Positions 8,217-16,973 of a stretch of 64,000 nucleotides of DNA are shown here, piece by piece. The DNA is from JAKAXS01 sp965279065 (lineage in GTDB: Bacteria; Pseudomonadota; Alphaproteobacteria; Rhizobiales; Hyphomicrobiaceae). The notes beneath the pieces were generated by a model, which worked only from the letters and a program-made list of their open reading frames with translations, was not told the DNA's origin and ran no database searches. Made by a program: the position numbers and the translations under genes. Where the stretch lies: the NCBI GenBank assembly GCA_965279065.1, contig OZ257134.1, positions 2,108,001 to 2,172,000 of the forward strand, in the 5' to 3' direction. Positions within the stretch are counted from its first letter, which is position 1. Each line of letters begins with the position of its first letter.

Positions 8217-9422
8217 TTAGACGGGCCAATCTTCGAAATGTTGGAACAACGTCTCCAGCCAGTCGCTCCTGACCTCAGCGACCTTGGCCTTACCCTTGTC
8301 GAGCGGCAAGGCAATCACGGCCGTCAGTGCCTCGCCGTCGCGTCCAAGCCTGACGACGCCGCCACATTCTCGTGCCGCGACGTAAGATGCAAACAAGCGG
8401 CCCGGATCGCCAGTGCCGACGCGCGCAGCCGGACAGTAGAGCAGCGTATCGGCGCCGCGTTCGGCGTGATTTACGGTCACGCGGACGTCCACGCCGGGTG
8501 TCCCGCTGACTTCACCGCCGACCGATGAAACCCGCACCTCGGCGCCTTCCGCCGCACTGCCGACGATCGCCGACAGCACACCGCCAACGATGTCGCGCAG
8601 CACGTCAGCGGGCACGCCGATTGTAGTGTTATCGATATCACCGGTCAGAAGGCGCACCTTCGCCACGGTCGCCTGCGACGCAGCAGCCTTTATCGCCTCG
8701 TCGATGCAGCCGGCCATCGAGGCGCTTCCGCCGCCTGAGAACGACTGCAGGTGATCCGCCACGCTGGCGGCGGCCGACGCCACTGAACTCATGTGACGCG
8801 CCTCCGCCTGCGGCACCGACCACAGATCGAGGGCACTCGTCTCGTTAAGGGATGGCCCCTTCGCATAGTTCGCCGCGCAGTCGCGCACGTAGTCGTCCAC
8901 CGCAAGACTTGCGTATTTGAGCCTGGGAAGGCTCGCAGCAATGATCGCCAGATCCCGTGCCCGGTCGACGGCGAGCATGCGCTGACGCGCGATCAGCTTT
9001 TCCCCGACGAGCAGTTCGCGCTCGGTCTGGAGGCCGTAGACGAGCAGACCCGTCTTGATCTCCTGCCGCAGCAGATCGAAGTCCCACGGCTTGACGATAT
9101 AGCGGAAGATTTCACCACGATTGACCGCCTCGATCGCGTCGTCGAGTTCCGAATAGGCGGTGGTCAGCATCCTCACGATTCCCGGATGCTTGCGCCGTAT
9201 CGAGTTGAGCAGGCTAACACCAGAGCGACCCGGCATGCGCTGGTCGGAAATGACGACTCCGATCTTGCCCGGATTGGCATCGACGATGTTTTCGGCCTCG
9301 TCCGCAGAAGGCGCCGTCAGCACGTTGAAGTCCTTGGCGAAGGCACGCTCGAAATACTTCAACGTCTGCCGTTCGTCGTCGACGAGCAAGATCGAGAGCT
9401 CAGCTGTGGGACGAGACTGCAT
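8217..9422 (-). CDS. Response regulator with degenerate kinase-like C-terminus (PhcQ-like)
   Basis: The 401-residue protein has a receiver with LLVDDERQT, phospho-acceptor Asp about 60 (VVISDQRMP) and IVKPWDFD. The receiver is strikingly similar to that of the convergent gene at 7036, so the two are probably paralogues. The C-terminal 250 residues have the layout of DHp plus ATPase domains, but there is no His-Glu-Leu H-box, the N-box asparagine region reads GGVLSAIVGSA, and no GxGxG loop is clear. It is probably a pseudokinase or scaffold. It is the last gene of a three-gene operon, its start overlapping the hybrid-kinase end by 23 bases. The PhcQ comparison rests on layout only. Confidence 0.8.
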   Translation of the reverse strand: MQSRPTAELSILLVDDERQTLKYFERAFAKDFNVLTAPSADEAENIVDANPGKIGVVISDQRMPGRSGVSLLNSIRRKHPGIVRMLTTAYSELDDAIEAVNRGEIFRYIVKPWDFDLLRQEIKTGLLVYGLQTERELLVGEKLIARQRMLAVDRARDLAIIAASLPRLKYASLAVDDYVRDCAANYAKGPSLNETSALDLWSVPQAEARHMSSVASAAASVADHLQSFSGGGSASMAGCIDEAIKAAASQATVAKVRLLTGDIDNTTIGVPADVLRDIVGGVLSAIVGSAAEGAEVRVSSVGGEVSGTPGVDVRVTVNHAERGADTLLYCPAARVGTGDPGRLFASYVAARECGGVVRLGRDGEALTAVIALPLDKGKAKVAEVRSDWLETLFQHFEDWPV

Positions 9423-12042
9423 CGAGTGCGCCTTTCATAACCAACCTTGCCTCCAGCGGCAGGTCAAATTTCAGCTCTGCCCATTGCCCTTCTTCACTCT
9501 GGGCAGACAGGGTGCCTCCGTGGCTATTGACGATGCCGTGCGAAATGCTGAGCCCGAGACCCGTGCCTGTACCGACATCCCCCGTCGTGTAGAAGGGGTC
9601 GAAGATCCGTGACAGCTTATCCGCCGGAATACCGCAGCCGTTGTCGCGCACGACGACGACAAGACGATCCCCGCGCGGTGTGGCCACAATCCGGATGGAC
9701 CCCAGCCGTTCGACCTTCTCCCGGCGGATCGCCCGCGAAGCGTTCAAAAGTAGATTCACCAGCACTTGCACGATCTGCGACTCGTTTCCGACGACCATAT
9801 CTGCATCAGGTAAATCAGTCTTGATCTCAATTCCGGATCGTTCACTGGCCGTGAATCTCAGCGCGTGTTGCACGGCAGTCGCAAAATGGAATGGACGACG
9901 CGCCTCGGCTTTGGTCGGCGCGGAGAACAGGCGCAGGTCCGAGACGATTGTCTGGATGCGGCGGAAGCCGTCGTGGATGTCGACCAGCATCTCCTTCAAG
10001 TCCGGATCTGCTTCGATCGCGGCGTTTTGCATGACGAGCGAGAATGCCGTATTGGCGAAGTTGATCGGATTGTTGATCTCGTGCAGCAGACCGGCCGCCA
10101 TTGTACCCAGCGCGTTCAACTTCTCCGAGTGGAGCAGCTGCGCCTCCGTCTCGCGCAAGCGGCGTAAAACCTGCTCCAAATCGGTATTTCTCGCCTTGAG
10201 ATCCTTTTCGAGCTTGCCGGCCTCGATCAGGTTGCGCAGGCGGGTTTTGATCTCGACGCTCGAGAACGGCTTCGTCATGAAGTCGTCCGCGCCGTTGTCC
10301 AACGCGCTCAGTTTCGCTTCGTCATCGGCGCGCGCCGTCAGCATGACAATCTTCATGCCCTCGATGTTCTCGCGCCGCTTGAGCGTCGCGCACACGGCGA
10401 GCCCGTCGATCTTTGGCAGCATCAGGTCGAGCAGCACAACGTCCGGATGCACTTCGATGGCCGCAGCCAGGCCCGCCTCACCATCACCCGCCTGATAGAT
10501 GTTGTAGTCTGCCTCCAGCATTGCCTTGAGGTAGCGCTGCATCTCCGGCTCATCATCGACAATTAGTAGTGTGGGACGCTTGTAACCGAGATCGGCCGCC
10601 TCAGGCGTGCCCGCCCGCTCGGTGGCAACCAATCCCCACGAAACTTCCCGCACCGCCTGACGATGAAACGACGAAATGGCGTCGGTCGGCTCCGCCCTCG
10701 TCTCGGCTGATTCCTCACTGCCTTCGGACGCCATCGGCAATTCGACCGTGAACGTCGTCCCCGTACCGCGGACGCTGGCAACGTTGACCTCGCCGCCCAT
10801 CCGCTGCACCAGATCCTTGACCAGCGCCAGGCCAAGTCCCAATCCCTGCTTGCGGCGCGCCGACGAACTGTCGGCCTGCTGAAACCGTTCGAAGATCCGC
10901 CCCAGGCTCTCCGCATCGATTCCGATGCCCGTATCTGCCACTGAGATGAATGCGCGGTCGTCCCTTACGTCGATTGCGACGCGAATTTGACCGCCCTTCT
11001 CGGTGAACTTGATCGCATTGCTCAGCAGGTTGATGAAGACCCGTTCGAGCGCCGCGGCATCGCCTTCCACGACGACCGGCATGTCGGGCAGCTCGCTGAT
11101 CAGCTGCAGGTCCTGTGTCTTTGCGAGGTGCCCCACTTGCTCCACGATCGAACTCACCAAACGCCGCACGTCGACCGGCAGGCGCTCCAGCCGCACGTCG
11201 CCCTGCTCAAACCGGATGAGGTCGAGGAGATCGTTCACCAATCGCAGCAGACGCAACGCCGATTGCTCGATGATGCGAAGCGGTTCCCTGAGCGCCGTCG
11301 ACCGCGCCTCGATACGTCGCTGCAGATCCTGCACGGGAGCGAGAATGAGTGTCAGCGGCGTTCGCAATTCGTGGCTGACATTCGCGAAGAACTCCGACTT
11401 GACGCGATCGAGCTCTGCCAACTGGAGATTGCGCTGCTCGAGTTCGCGCTTCAGCACGAACTCGGTGAAGCGTCGTCGCGTACTGAAATACACGGCCGTC
11501 ACACCGATGGTACTTGCAAGCACCATGAAGAAGACGTTGTTGATGAAGCGCGGATTGTCGAACGGCGTCGCCGAATGCAACAGGCACGCCAGAACGTAAA
11601 CCGCCAATATCATCGTCGAGAAGGCGATCACATCGCGCACGCTGAGCGGCAGCAGGATGCCGATGGCGAGCGGCGCGAGCACCAGCGACTCGTAGTAGGT
11701 CGAGCGCGTACCGTCGATGGCGTAGATCATATACGCAATCATCAGACAGCCGGTGCCCAACCAAAGGTTTATGAGCAATGTCGGATGCCGCTCGCCGAAC
11801 TGCGTCCAATGCAGAGCGATCACGCCCAGCACGCACAGGATGGCTATAATGCGATAGCCGGTCAGCTCCGCGACCAGTTGCGGATGCGATGTGATGTCGA
11901 CGACCGTGCCGCCGGGGATCAGAAACAGCATCAGCCACGCGCCGATCTTCGACTGATCGAACCGCAGCTTGCGCTCTTCGGCATCGAAATCGCGTCGCAG
12001 GTCCAGGTCCGCCGTGACCGCCCCAGTTGCCATCTGCCTCAC
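9400..12042 (-). CDS. Six-TM hybrid sensor kinase with two kinase cores around a receiver (PhcS-like)
   Basis: The protein is 880 residues from a GTG whose GTGA overlaps the methyltransferase stop. Six hydrophobic segments lie between about 34 and 187. The first kinase core has ANVSHELRTPL (His about 224), INLLSNAIKF and the LGLGLAL loop near 400. A receiver follows (IVDDEP about 494, LLDLMLP with Asp about 539, MTKPFSS). A second NtrB-like core has AAGLLHEINNP (His about 654), VLVNLLLNASRA, DNGCGIP and GTGLGLSIS. Membrane kinases next to PhcB/LqsA-type synthases detect the lipid autoinducer, so ligand sensing through the six-helix region is inferred. The second kinase core after the receiver is unusual and might drive the downstream receiver proteins. 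Confidence 0.88.
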   Translation of the reverse strand: MRQMATGAVTADLDLRRDFDAEERKLRFDQSKIGAWLMLFLIPGGTVVDITSHPQLVAELTGYRIIAILCVLGVIALHWTQFGERHPTLLINLWLGTGCLMIAYMIYAIDGTRSTYYESLVLAPLAIGILLPLSVRDVIAFSTMILAVYVLACLLHSATPFDNPRFINNVFFMVLASTIGVTAVYFSTRRRFTEFVLKRELEQRNLQLAELDRVKSEFFANVSHELRTPLTLILAPVQDLQRRIEARSTALREPLRIIEQSALRLLRLVNDLLDLIRFEQGDVRLERLPVDVRRLVSSIVEQVGHLAKTQDLQLISELPDMPVVVEGDAAALERVFINLLSNAIKFTEKGGQIRVAIDVRDDRAFISVADTGIGIDAESLGRIFERFQQADSSSARRKQGLGLGLALVKDLVQRMGGEVNVASVRGTGTTFTVELPMASEGSEESAETRAEPTDAISSFHRQAVREVSWGLVATERAGTPEAADLGYKRPTLLIVDDEPEMQRYLKAMLEADYNIYQAGDGEAGLAAAIEVHPDVVLLDLMLPKIDGLAVCATLKRRENIEGMKIVMLTARADDEAKLSALDNGADDFMTKPFSSVEIKTRLRNLIEAGKLEKDLKARNTDLEQVLRRLRETEAQLLHSEKLNALGTMAAGLLHEINNPINFANTAFSLVMQNAAIEADPDLKEMLVDIHDGFRRIQTIVSDLRLFSAPTKAEARRPFHFATAVQHALRFTASERSGIEIKTDLPDADMVVGNESQIVQVLVNLLLNASRAIRREKVERLGSIRIVATPRGDRLVVVVRDNGCGIPADKLSRIFDPFYTTGDVGTGTGLGLSISHGIVNSHGGTLSAQSEEGQWAELKFDLPLEARLVMKGALDAVSSHS

Positions 12043-13430
12043 ACGGAAATCTCGAGAAACACGTTCAGGTGCGTATCGTCGTCATAGACACGCGCCGGAT
12101 AGTTCGTCGGCGAAATCGCTCGCATGTCTTCGATGCTGCGGTGGATGATGTGCCAGTCCACGACATGCTCCATGATCCAACGCGTCGGATTGTCCGGATG
12201 CACATTGGTCGCCATCACCATGCCGCCCGGCACCGTCCAGCGGCAGAACAGCGTCAGCAGGCGCTGACAGATGCGATCTGACAGGTAGTCGAAAAGGCCG
12301 GCGCAGTAGATCAAATCGAACTCTCGCGTCTCGCCGTTGTCGCCGGCGATGGACTGCTTCAACAGCTCGTGGACCGACCTCTGGATGAACTGGATGTCGA
12401 CCTGTCGCCCCGACTCCCGCATCGCATCCGCCACTTTCTCCTTGGCATAGGCCAGCGTTTCCTCATTGAAGTCGAGCAGCGTGAACTTCATGCTGTCGGC
12501 GCAGTCGCACTCACGGATGAAGCGCTGGATCTCGATCGACGGTCCGCAGCCGACGTTCAACACCCGCAACGTGATGTTGCGCGACTTCGCCTCCCGCGCC
12601 CGCTCCTCGAGCCGCTGCTGCAGAATCGTCAGGCGATTGCGATGCGCGCGCGCCAAGCCCGCGTCGAGATAGAAATCGTTGATGAGCTGCGAATAGGTCG
12701 TCGGCCCCTCGCGATTGGCGCGAGCGATCATGTTGACCATTTCATAGTCGCCAGCATAGCCGAGTGGCTTGGTATACGAACGATGGAAGAACGGCGCGCG
12801 CATCATGAGAGGCAAGAGATCGCGCTGTGCGAAGCTGCAGTGCGACTCCAGTTCGTCCGCAGTCACGTTCTTGGCCTCGTATTCGAAGCGCTGTTGCAGT
12901 TCGATCATCTTCGGTAACAGGGGCGTCTTGAGATTTCCGAAAAACTCAGCACTCAGCTCCGCATTGGCGTCGGCTCCAGCTTCGTCGTTCATCTCCAACT
13001 GGGCCAGCCAGAGATTCAGTTGCGAAAGGAAGGATCGTAGCTCGCCGACGGCGATCTGGTATCCTGGCCGGATTCTCTTAGTTTTTTCCCAATCTCCGAC
13101 GAAAATACCCACAGCATTCGACACTTCCTCGCGCCCCTGGAGGCCGCGGGTAATGTCTTGCCAGCCATCGACGAGCGTCGCCGAAACGATCAGCATAAGT
13201 CCGGTATTAACCAGACTGCTGACAACCGCTTTGCCGCGGTAGATCGGTTCTTCTCCGCGCCGGATGATCAGCTCACGCAACACCTCGCTGAGCTGAACGA
13301 TCGAATAGGGATTGTAGACTTCAAAAACAACCGACGATCGGCTGACTCGCAGCAGCGTTCCTCGAGCCGGTATTCCCTGTGAGTTGCTGAATGTGATCAG
13401 ATCGCTGATCGAATTCGTGAAAGCCGACAT
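12039..13430 (-). CDS. SAM-dependent methyltransferase, PhcB-like (3-hydroxy fatty-acid methyl ester synthase family)
   Basis: The 463-residue protein has a PilZ-like N-terminal beta domain (about 18-90, GTLLRVSRSSVVFEVYNPYS, then VVSSLVNTGLML), a helical middle region, and a class I methyltransferase domain from about 285 with motif I LNVGCGPSIE (about 291-300) and acidic motif LLDFNEET. I recall this arrangement in proteins annotated as extracellular-factor 3-hydroxypalmitate methyl ester biosynthesis enzymes (PhcB). It heads an operon coupled by GTGA to a membrane kinase, exactly where a signal synthase is expected. RBS AAGG precedes the ATG. The alternative is methylation of another small molecule or protein; the substrate is not visible in the sequence. 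Confidence 0.8.
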   Translation of the reverse strand: MSAFTNSISDLITFSNSQGIPARGTLLRVSRSSVVFEVYNPYSIVQLSEVLRELIIRRGEEPIYRGKAVVSSLVNTGLMLIVSATLVDGWQDITRGLQGREEVSNAVGIFVGDWEKTKRIRPGYQIAVGELRSFLSQLNLWLAQLEMNDEAGADANAELSAEFFGNLKTPLLPKMIELQQRFEYEAKNVTADELESHCSFAQRDLLPLMMRAPFFHRSYTKPLGYAGDYEMVNMIARANREGPTTYSQLINDFYLDAGLARAHRNRLTILQQRLEERAREAKSRNITLRVLNVGCGPSIEIQRFIRECDCADSMKFTLLDFNEETLAYAKEKVADAMRESGRQVDIQFIQRSVHELLKQSIAGDNGETREFDLIYCAGLFDYLSDRICQRLLTLFCRWTVPGGMVMATNVHPDNPTRWIMEHVVDWHIIHRSIEDMRAISPTNYPARVYDDDTHLNVFLEISV

Positions 13431-13649
13431 TCTTTACCTTGGGAAGGGGCTAGGGAAAACGCCACGAATCGCTGCCGTTTTCGATTGCGATTCACGATCG
13501 TTGCAGGCTTCCTTTAGCTCACGTCGGAGGATTGGCCAACAAACTTTGGCCGCGGAAAGTTAGCAGATAAGTAATCGATGCTGGCAAGCCGCAGAAGTGC
13601 TCAGGCCCTTGCAATGCAGCGTCCGCAGGACGGAAATTGAGTCGGCGCC

Positions 13650-14657
13650 ATGTTTCCTTACTTCTATCCGACCACCGTCGCGATCATCGATGACGATGTA
13701 CGGTTTCTCGAAAGCTTCGACGAACTCCTGCGCCGGGAGTTCATCGTCAGGCGATTCACCAGTCCACAACTTGGGCTCAACCATCTCGTCGGCGCCGATG
13801 CCGAGCACCTTTCTCGCATCGCTCGCCTCGGCGCCTATGCGACCGCACAAGGCTCACCGGCCGACGAATTCGATCGCCTGCAAATCATCCTGTCGTCCTA
13901 TATCGGTCAGCTGCGGGGTTACCCCAGGCGCTTCGAAACAGTGTCGGTCGCCATCGTCGACCTCAATATGCCGGGCGTTGACGGGCTCATGATTTGCCGC
14001 GCATTGCGACGACGCCCGGTAAGAACCATTCTGCTCACGGGCAATGCCAGCGAGAAGCTGGCATTGCGAGCATTCAACGAGGGACTGATCGACCGATTCG
14101 TCTCCAAACACGAGCCGGACTTGATGGCCGTCATCGCGGCTCACGTTCGCGATCTTCAGCAGGCCTATTTCCGTCGTGTCACCACCACAATCAAGGACAC
14201 GCTCTCCCTGCAGTGCCTCCGCTTTATGACCGACGGAGCCTTCCTGCGCGCCTTCGCCGATATCTGCGCCGAGCAGAAAATCGTCGAGTATTACGTCAAG
14301 GCCGATCCGCCCGGCGTCGAACTGATTCGGTCCAATGGCGAAACCAGCATTCTGCTCGTGCTGGGCGATCACGAGATGCGCCAGCGCATCGAGGTCGCGC
14401 GCGACGCAGGCGCCAGAGACGACATGCTGGACGCAATGGAACGCGGTCGGGTGATCACGCACTTTCCGTCCGATGGTGGCTACTTCGAACCCCTCTTTCG
14501 CGACACTTGGGACCGCTACGCGTTCCCGGCCCGGCCGATCGCGGGCACGACGCGCTGGCTGACGTCAATCTTGAGTCCGGGCGACATCCGCCCGCTCGGG
14601 CTGCGAAACTTCGTGTCATTTGATGAATTTGTGCAGGATCGCGAAGACACCCATTAG
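13650..14657 (+). CDS. Response regulator with receiver insertion and uncharacterised output domain (LqsR-like layout)
   Basis: The protein is 335 residues. The receiver begins VAIIDDDVRFL, but about 50 extra helical residues sit before the phospho-acceptor strand VAIVDLNMPGVDG, placing Asp at about 104 instead of the usual 50-60. ILLTGN (Thr) and the FVSKHEP Lys complete the active site. The remaining 190 residues show no DNA-binding motif I recognise. From memory, Legionella LqsR has a similar length and a phospho-Asp near 108, so an Lqs/Phc-type regulator is proposed. It is transcribed divergently from the methyltransferase operon with a 219-base intergenic region, which probably holds promoters for both. 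Confidence 0.75.
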   Translation: MFPYFYPTTVAIIDDDVRFLESFDELLRREFIVRRFTSPQLGLNHLVGADAEHLSRIARLGAYATAQGSPADEFDRLQIILSSYIGQLRGYPRRFETVSVAIVDLNMPGVDGLMICRALRRRPVRTILLTGNASEKLALRAFNEGLIDRFVSKHEPDLMAVIAAHVRDLQQAYFRRVTTTIKDTLSLQCLRFMTDGAFLRAFADICAEQKIVEYYVKADPPGVELIRSNGETSILLVLGDHEMRQRIEVARDAGARDDMLDAMERGRVITHFPSDGGYFEPLFRDTWDRYAFPARPIAGTTRWLTSILSPGDIRPLGLRNFVSFDEFVQDREDTH

Positions 14658-14727
14658 AGCGCTTCCGAAAACTAGCGAACCGGTTCCGAGCGAAGTGTAA
14701 TGTGGACCAAAGCTTAGAGCGAACGTT

Positions 14728-15528
14728 CTAGGCGTCGTTGGTCGCTTCCATCGGAGCCGCGTCCTGGCTCCAGAACAGGGCCTGCCCGATGACGGCGCGC
14801 ACCATGTCGGCGCGAAACGGCTTAGTAATGAGAAACACCGGCTCACGCCGCAGCCCCGTCAACACTCGCTCTGGAAATGCCGTGATGAAGATTGCCGGCA
14901 CGTCGCGGCTCTGCAGGATCTCGTTGACGGCATCGATGCCGCTGGAATCGTCCGCGAGCTTGATGTCCGACAGGATCAGATGAGGCTTGGTCGACTTCGC
15001 CTTCGCCACCGCGCTGGCCCGTGTCCGGGAAATGCCCACAACATCGTGACCAAGGTCCGTCACGATACTTTCGAGGTCAACGGCGATCAGAGGCTCGTCC
15101 TCGATGATCAGGACCTTGACCGCACCCTGCTCTGCAATTTGTCGTTGCGCCACTTTGAGAGCTTCATGCAGGTCAACTTCAGGCATCTCCAGAATTTGCG
15201 CAGCGGCCACAGGCGAAAACCTTTCCATCGCCACCAGCAGATACGCCTGCCGCGAACGTGGCGTCAGCCGGTTCAGCTGTCGCTGCAGCGGCTCGGGCTG
15301 CCGTTTGCGATCCCGCTCCGTTGACCGCCAGTAGTCGCCGACAGGGCCGGTCCAGATCCGTGAGAGCAGCCGGAACAACTTCTGCTTATCGAGACCGTCT
15401 TGTGCGACGTAGTATTCCGCATCCTCCAGAGTCAGCGATACGAGGGCGTCGCCCAAGTGCTGACTACCGGTCAGCGTCCGCGCATAGCGCCGCAGGTCTG
15501 CCAGATATGTTGTCAGATCGATCGACAT
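14728..15528 (-). CDS. phyR: General stress response anti-anti-sigma regulator PhyR
   Basis: The 266-residue protein has an N-terminal sigma-like (EcfG-mimic) domain (about 1-130: RYARTLTGSQHLGDALV, LTPRSRQAYLLVAMERFS) followed by a receiver domain with VLIIEDEPLIA (about 139), phospho-acceptor Asp about 188 (LILSDIKLAD) and the alphaproteobacterial FATGUY-type ending FITAFPE plus ITKPF. When phosphorylated, PhyR binds NepR and frees sigma factor EcfG. The ATG at 15528 is preferred; a GTG at 15534 is possible. No nepR or ecfG lies next to it, which is unusual. It sits at the edge of the signalling island and converges with the LqsR-like gene. Confidence 0.92.
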   Translation of the reverse strand: MSIDLTTYLADLRRYARTLTGSQHLGDALVSLTLEDAEYYVAQDGLDKQKLFRLLSRIWTGPVGDYWRSTERDRKRQPEPLQRQLNRLTPRSRQAYLLVAMERFSPVAAAQILEMPEVDLHEALKVAQRQIAEQGAVKVLIIEDEPLIAVDLESIVTDLGHDVVGISRTRASAVAKAKSTKPHLILSDIKLADDSSGIDAVNEILQSRDVPAIFITAFPERVLTGLRREPVFLITKPFRADMVRAVIGQALFWSQDAAPMEATNDA

Positions 15529-15843
15529 GAACACCGCACCTCATTCCCGAAGGGACAAGACATAGCCAACTCGGGCCATTTGCGGCGCCGGAACCGATGA
15601 GTAGTTGCAGCGTTGCTGCCATCCGCCAACTGGGAATTGCGCATGCTTGCATTCTATTCGGCGGTCCAACTAGGTCGTTCTTCGACTAATTCCTATTATG
15701 ATTACCCCAGCTAACCTGGGACGGACAACAGTGACACCACTTATTCTTGCGCTCCCGTCCCGCAGCCGTTGACAGGGTGCGCGGCGCCAATAGAGTGCGG
15801 CGCAACACACACCCCACGATGTAGCACAAGGAATACGTAGCCG
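15529..15843. other. Intergenic region between phyR and the lyase gene
   Basis: These 315 bases hold no convincing gene on either strand; in particular I find no NepR-like frame. They contain the EcfG-type promoter match listed separately, a short hairpin CCCAG-CTAA-CTGGG near 15706-15720, and the AAGGA ribosome site of the lyase gene. A small RNA downstream of the promoter match is possible but unsupported. Confidence 0.5.
15590..15614 (+). promoter_or_regulatory. EcfG-type (general stress) promoter match GGAAC-N16-CGTT
   Basis: GGAAC at 15590-15594, then exactly 16 bases, then CGTT at 15611-15614. This is the consensus of alphaproteobacterial EcfG-dependent promoters, which control phyR/nepR/ecfG themselves. 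It points away from phyR, towards the lyase gene 230 bases downstream. A nine-base match can arise by chance in a 64-kb high-GC window, but the position just upstream of phyR makes it notable. Confidence 0.45.
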
Positions 15844-16896
15844 ATGGCCGCGATACGCACGCCTGCGAAGTTTTTTGCCCCACTTGCCATCGGCGCCCCC
15901 GAGCCGTTCCGCGCCGTGCCGACCAGACTTGAGCGCATGATTCATTTCGTGCCCCCCCATAATGAGAAGATCCGCGCTAAGATTAAGGATGTCGCCTCGC
16001 AGGTGGACGTGGTCCTCGGCAATCTCGAGGATGCCATTCCCGCCGACCAGAAAGAGGCGGCGCGTAAGGGCTTCATCTCGATGGCCCGCGACAACGACTT
16101 CGGCACCACCGGTCTCTGGACGCGGATCAATTGTTTGAATTCGCCGTGGATGCTCGACGACGTCATCGAAATCGTGCGGGAGGCAGGCAACAAGGTTGAC
16201 GTGATCATGCTGCCGAAGGTCGAGGGTCCCTGGGACATCCACTACCTCGACCAGCTCTTGGCCCAGCTCGAGGCCCGCCACGCCGTCAAGCGGCCGATCA
16301 TGATTCATGCTATCCTGGAGACTGCGGAAGGCGTCAATAATATTGAGGCGATCGCCTCCGCCAGCCCCCGCATGCACGGCATGAGCCTGGGCCCGGCCGA
16401 CCTTGCCGCATCGCGCGGCATGAAGACGACGCGCGTCGGCGGCGGCCACCCCGACTATGGCGTTCTGGCCGACGGCGGCAAGGACGGCAGCACGCGCAAT
16501 TTCTACCAGCAGGATCTGTGGCACTACACCGTCGGCCGCATGGTTGACGCCTGCCTGGCTTATGGCCTGAAGCCATTCTATGGCCCCTTCGGCGACTTCT
16601 CCGACAGCGCCGCGTGCGAAGCCCAGTTCCGCAACGCCTTCCTGCAAGGTTGCCTCGGCGCTTGGTCGCTGCATCCCTCGCAGATCGACATCGCCAAACG
16701 GGTGTTCTCGCCCGACGTCGCTGAGGTGAAGTTCGCCAAGCGCATCATCGATGCGATGCCTGACGGCACGGGTGCCGTGATGATCGACGGCAAAATGCAG
16801 GATGACGCCACCTGGAAACAGGCCAAGGTGATCGTCGATCTGGCGAAGCTCGTCGCCACCAAGGACGCCGAACTCGGCGCTGCATACGGCTTGTAG
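15844..16896 (+). CDS. HpcH/HpaI-CitE superfamily lyase, malyl-CoA-lyase-like
   Basis: The 350-residue protein has the CitE fold: VVLGNLEDAIPADQKEAAR (metal/CoA site, about 54-72), LWTRINCL, VIMLPKVEG, IHAILETAEGV with the metal-binding Glu, and MSLGPADLAAS. Family members cleave malyl-CoA, beta-methylmalyl-CoA or citramalyl-CoA; malyl-CoA lyase is a serine-cycle enzyme in methylotrophs. This one differs from the classical Methylobacterium MclA by a longer middle section (about 200-240, VGGGHPDYGVL to RNFYQQDLW) and the substitution of FLDLEDAV by LGNLEDAI, so the exact substrate is uncertain. AAGGA lies upstream of the ATG. The DsrE gene follows 77 bases later. Confidence 0.8.
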   Translation: MAAIRTPAKFFAPLAIGAPEPFRAVPTRLERMIHFVPPHNEKIRAKIKDVASQVDVVLGNLEDAIPADQKEAARKGFISMARDNDFGTTGLWTRINCLNSPWMLDDVIEIVREAGNKVDVIMLPKVEGPWDIHYLDQLLAQLEARHAVKRPIMIHAILETAEGVNNIEAIASASPRMHGMSLGPADLAASRGMKTTRVGGGHPDYGVLADGGKDGSTRNFYQQDLWHYTVGRMVDACLAYGLKPFYGPFGDFSDSAACEAQFRNAFLQGCLGAWSLHPSQIDIAKRVFSPDVAEVKFAKRIIDAMPDGTGAVMIDGKMQDDATWKQAKVIVDLAKLVATKDAELGAAYGL

Positions 16897-16973
16897 CGCC
16901 CGATTTGCCGCGTGGGTCCAGACCCGCTAACGTACGACCGTCCACCCCGCCTGCTCACCGGCAGAGGACCTCG

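Noticed and set aside
7036..13430. AHL-type (LuxI/LuxR) quorum sensing
   Set aside because: There is no LuxI-type synthase and no autoinducer-binding LuxR domain; the synthase candidate is a methyltransferase.
15529..15843. nepR gene beside phyR
   Set aside because: No NepR-like frame of about 60 residues exists on either strand; the short frame at about 15643 ends after about 24 codons.
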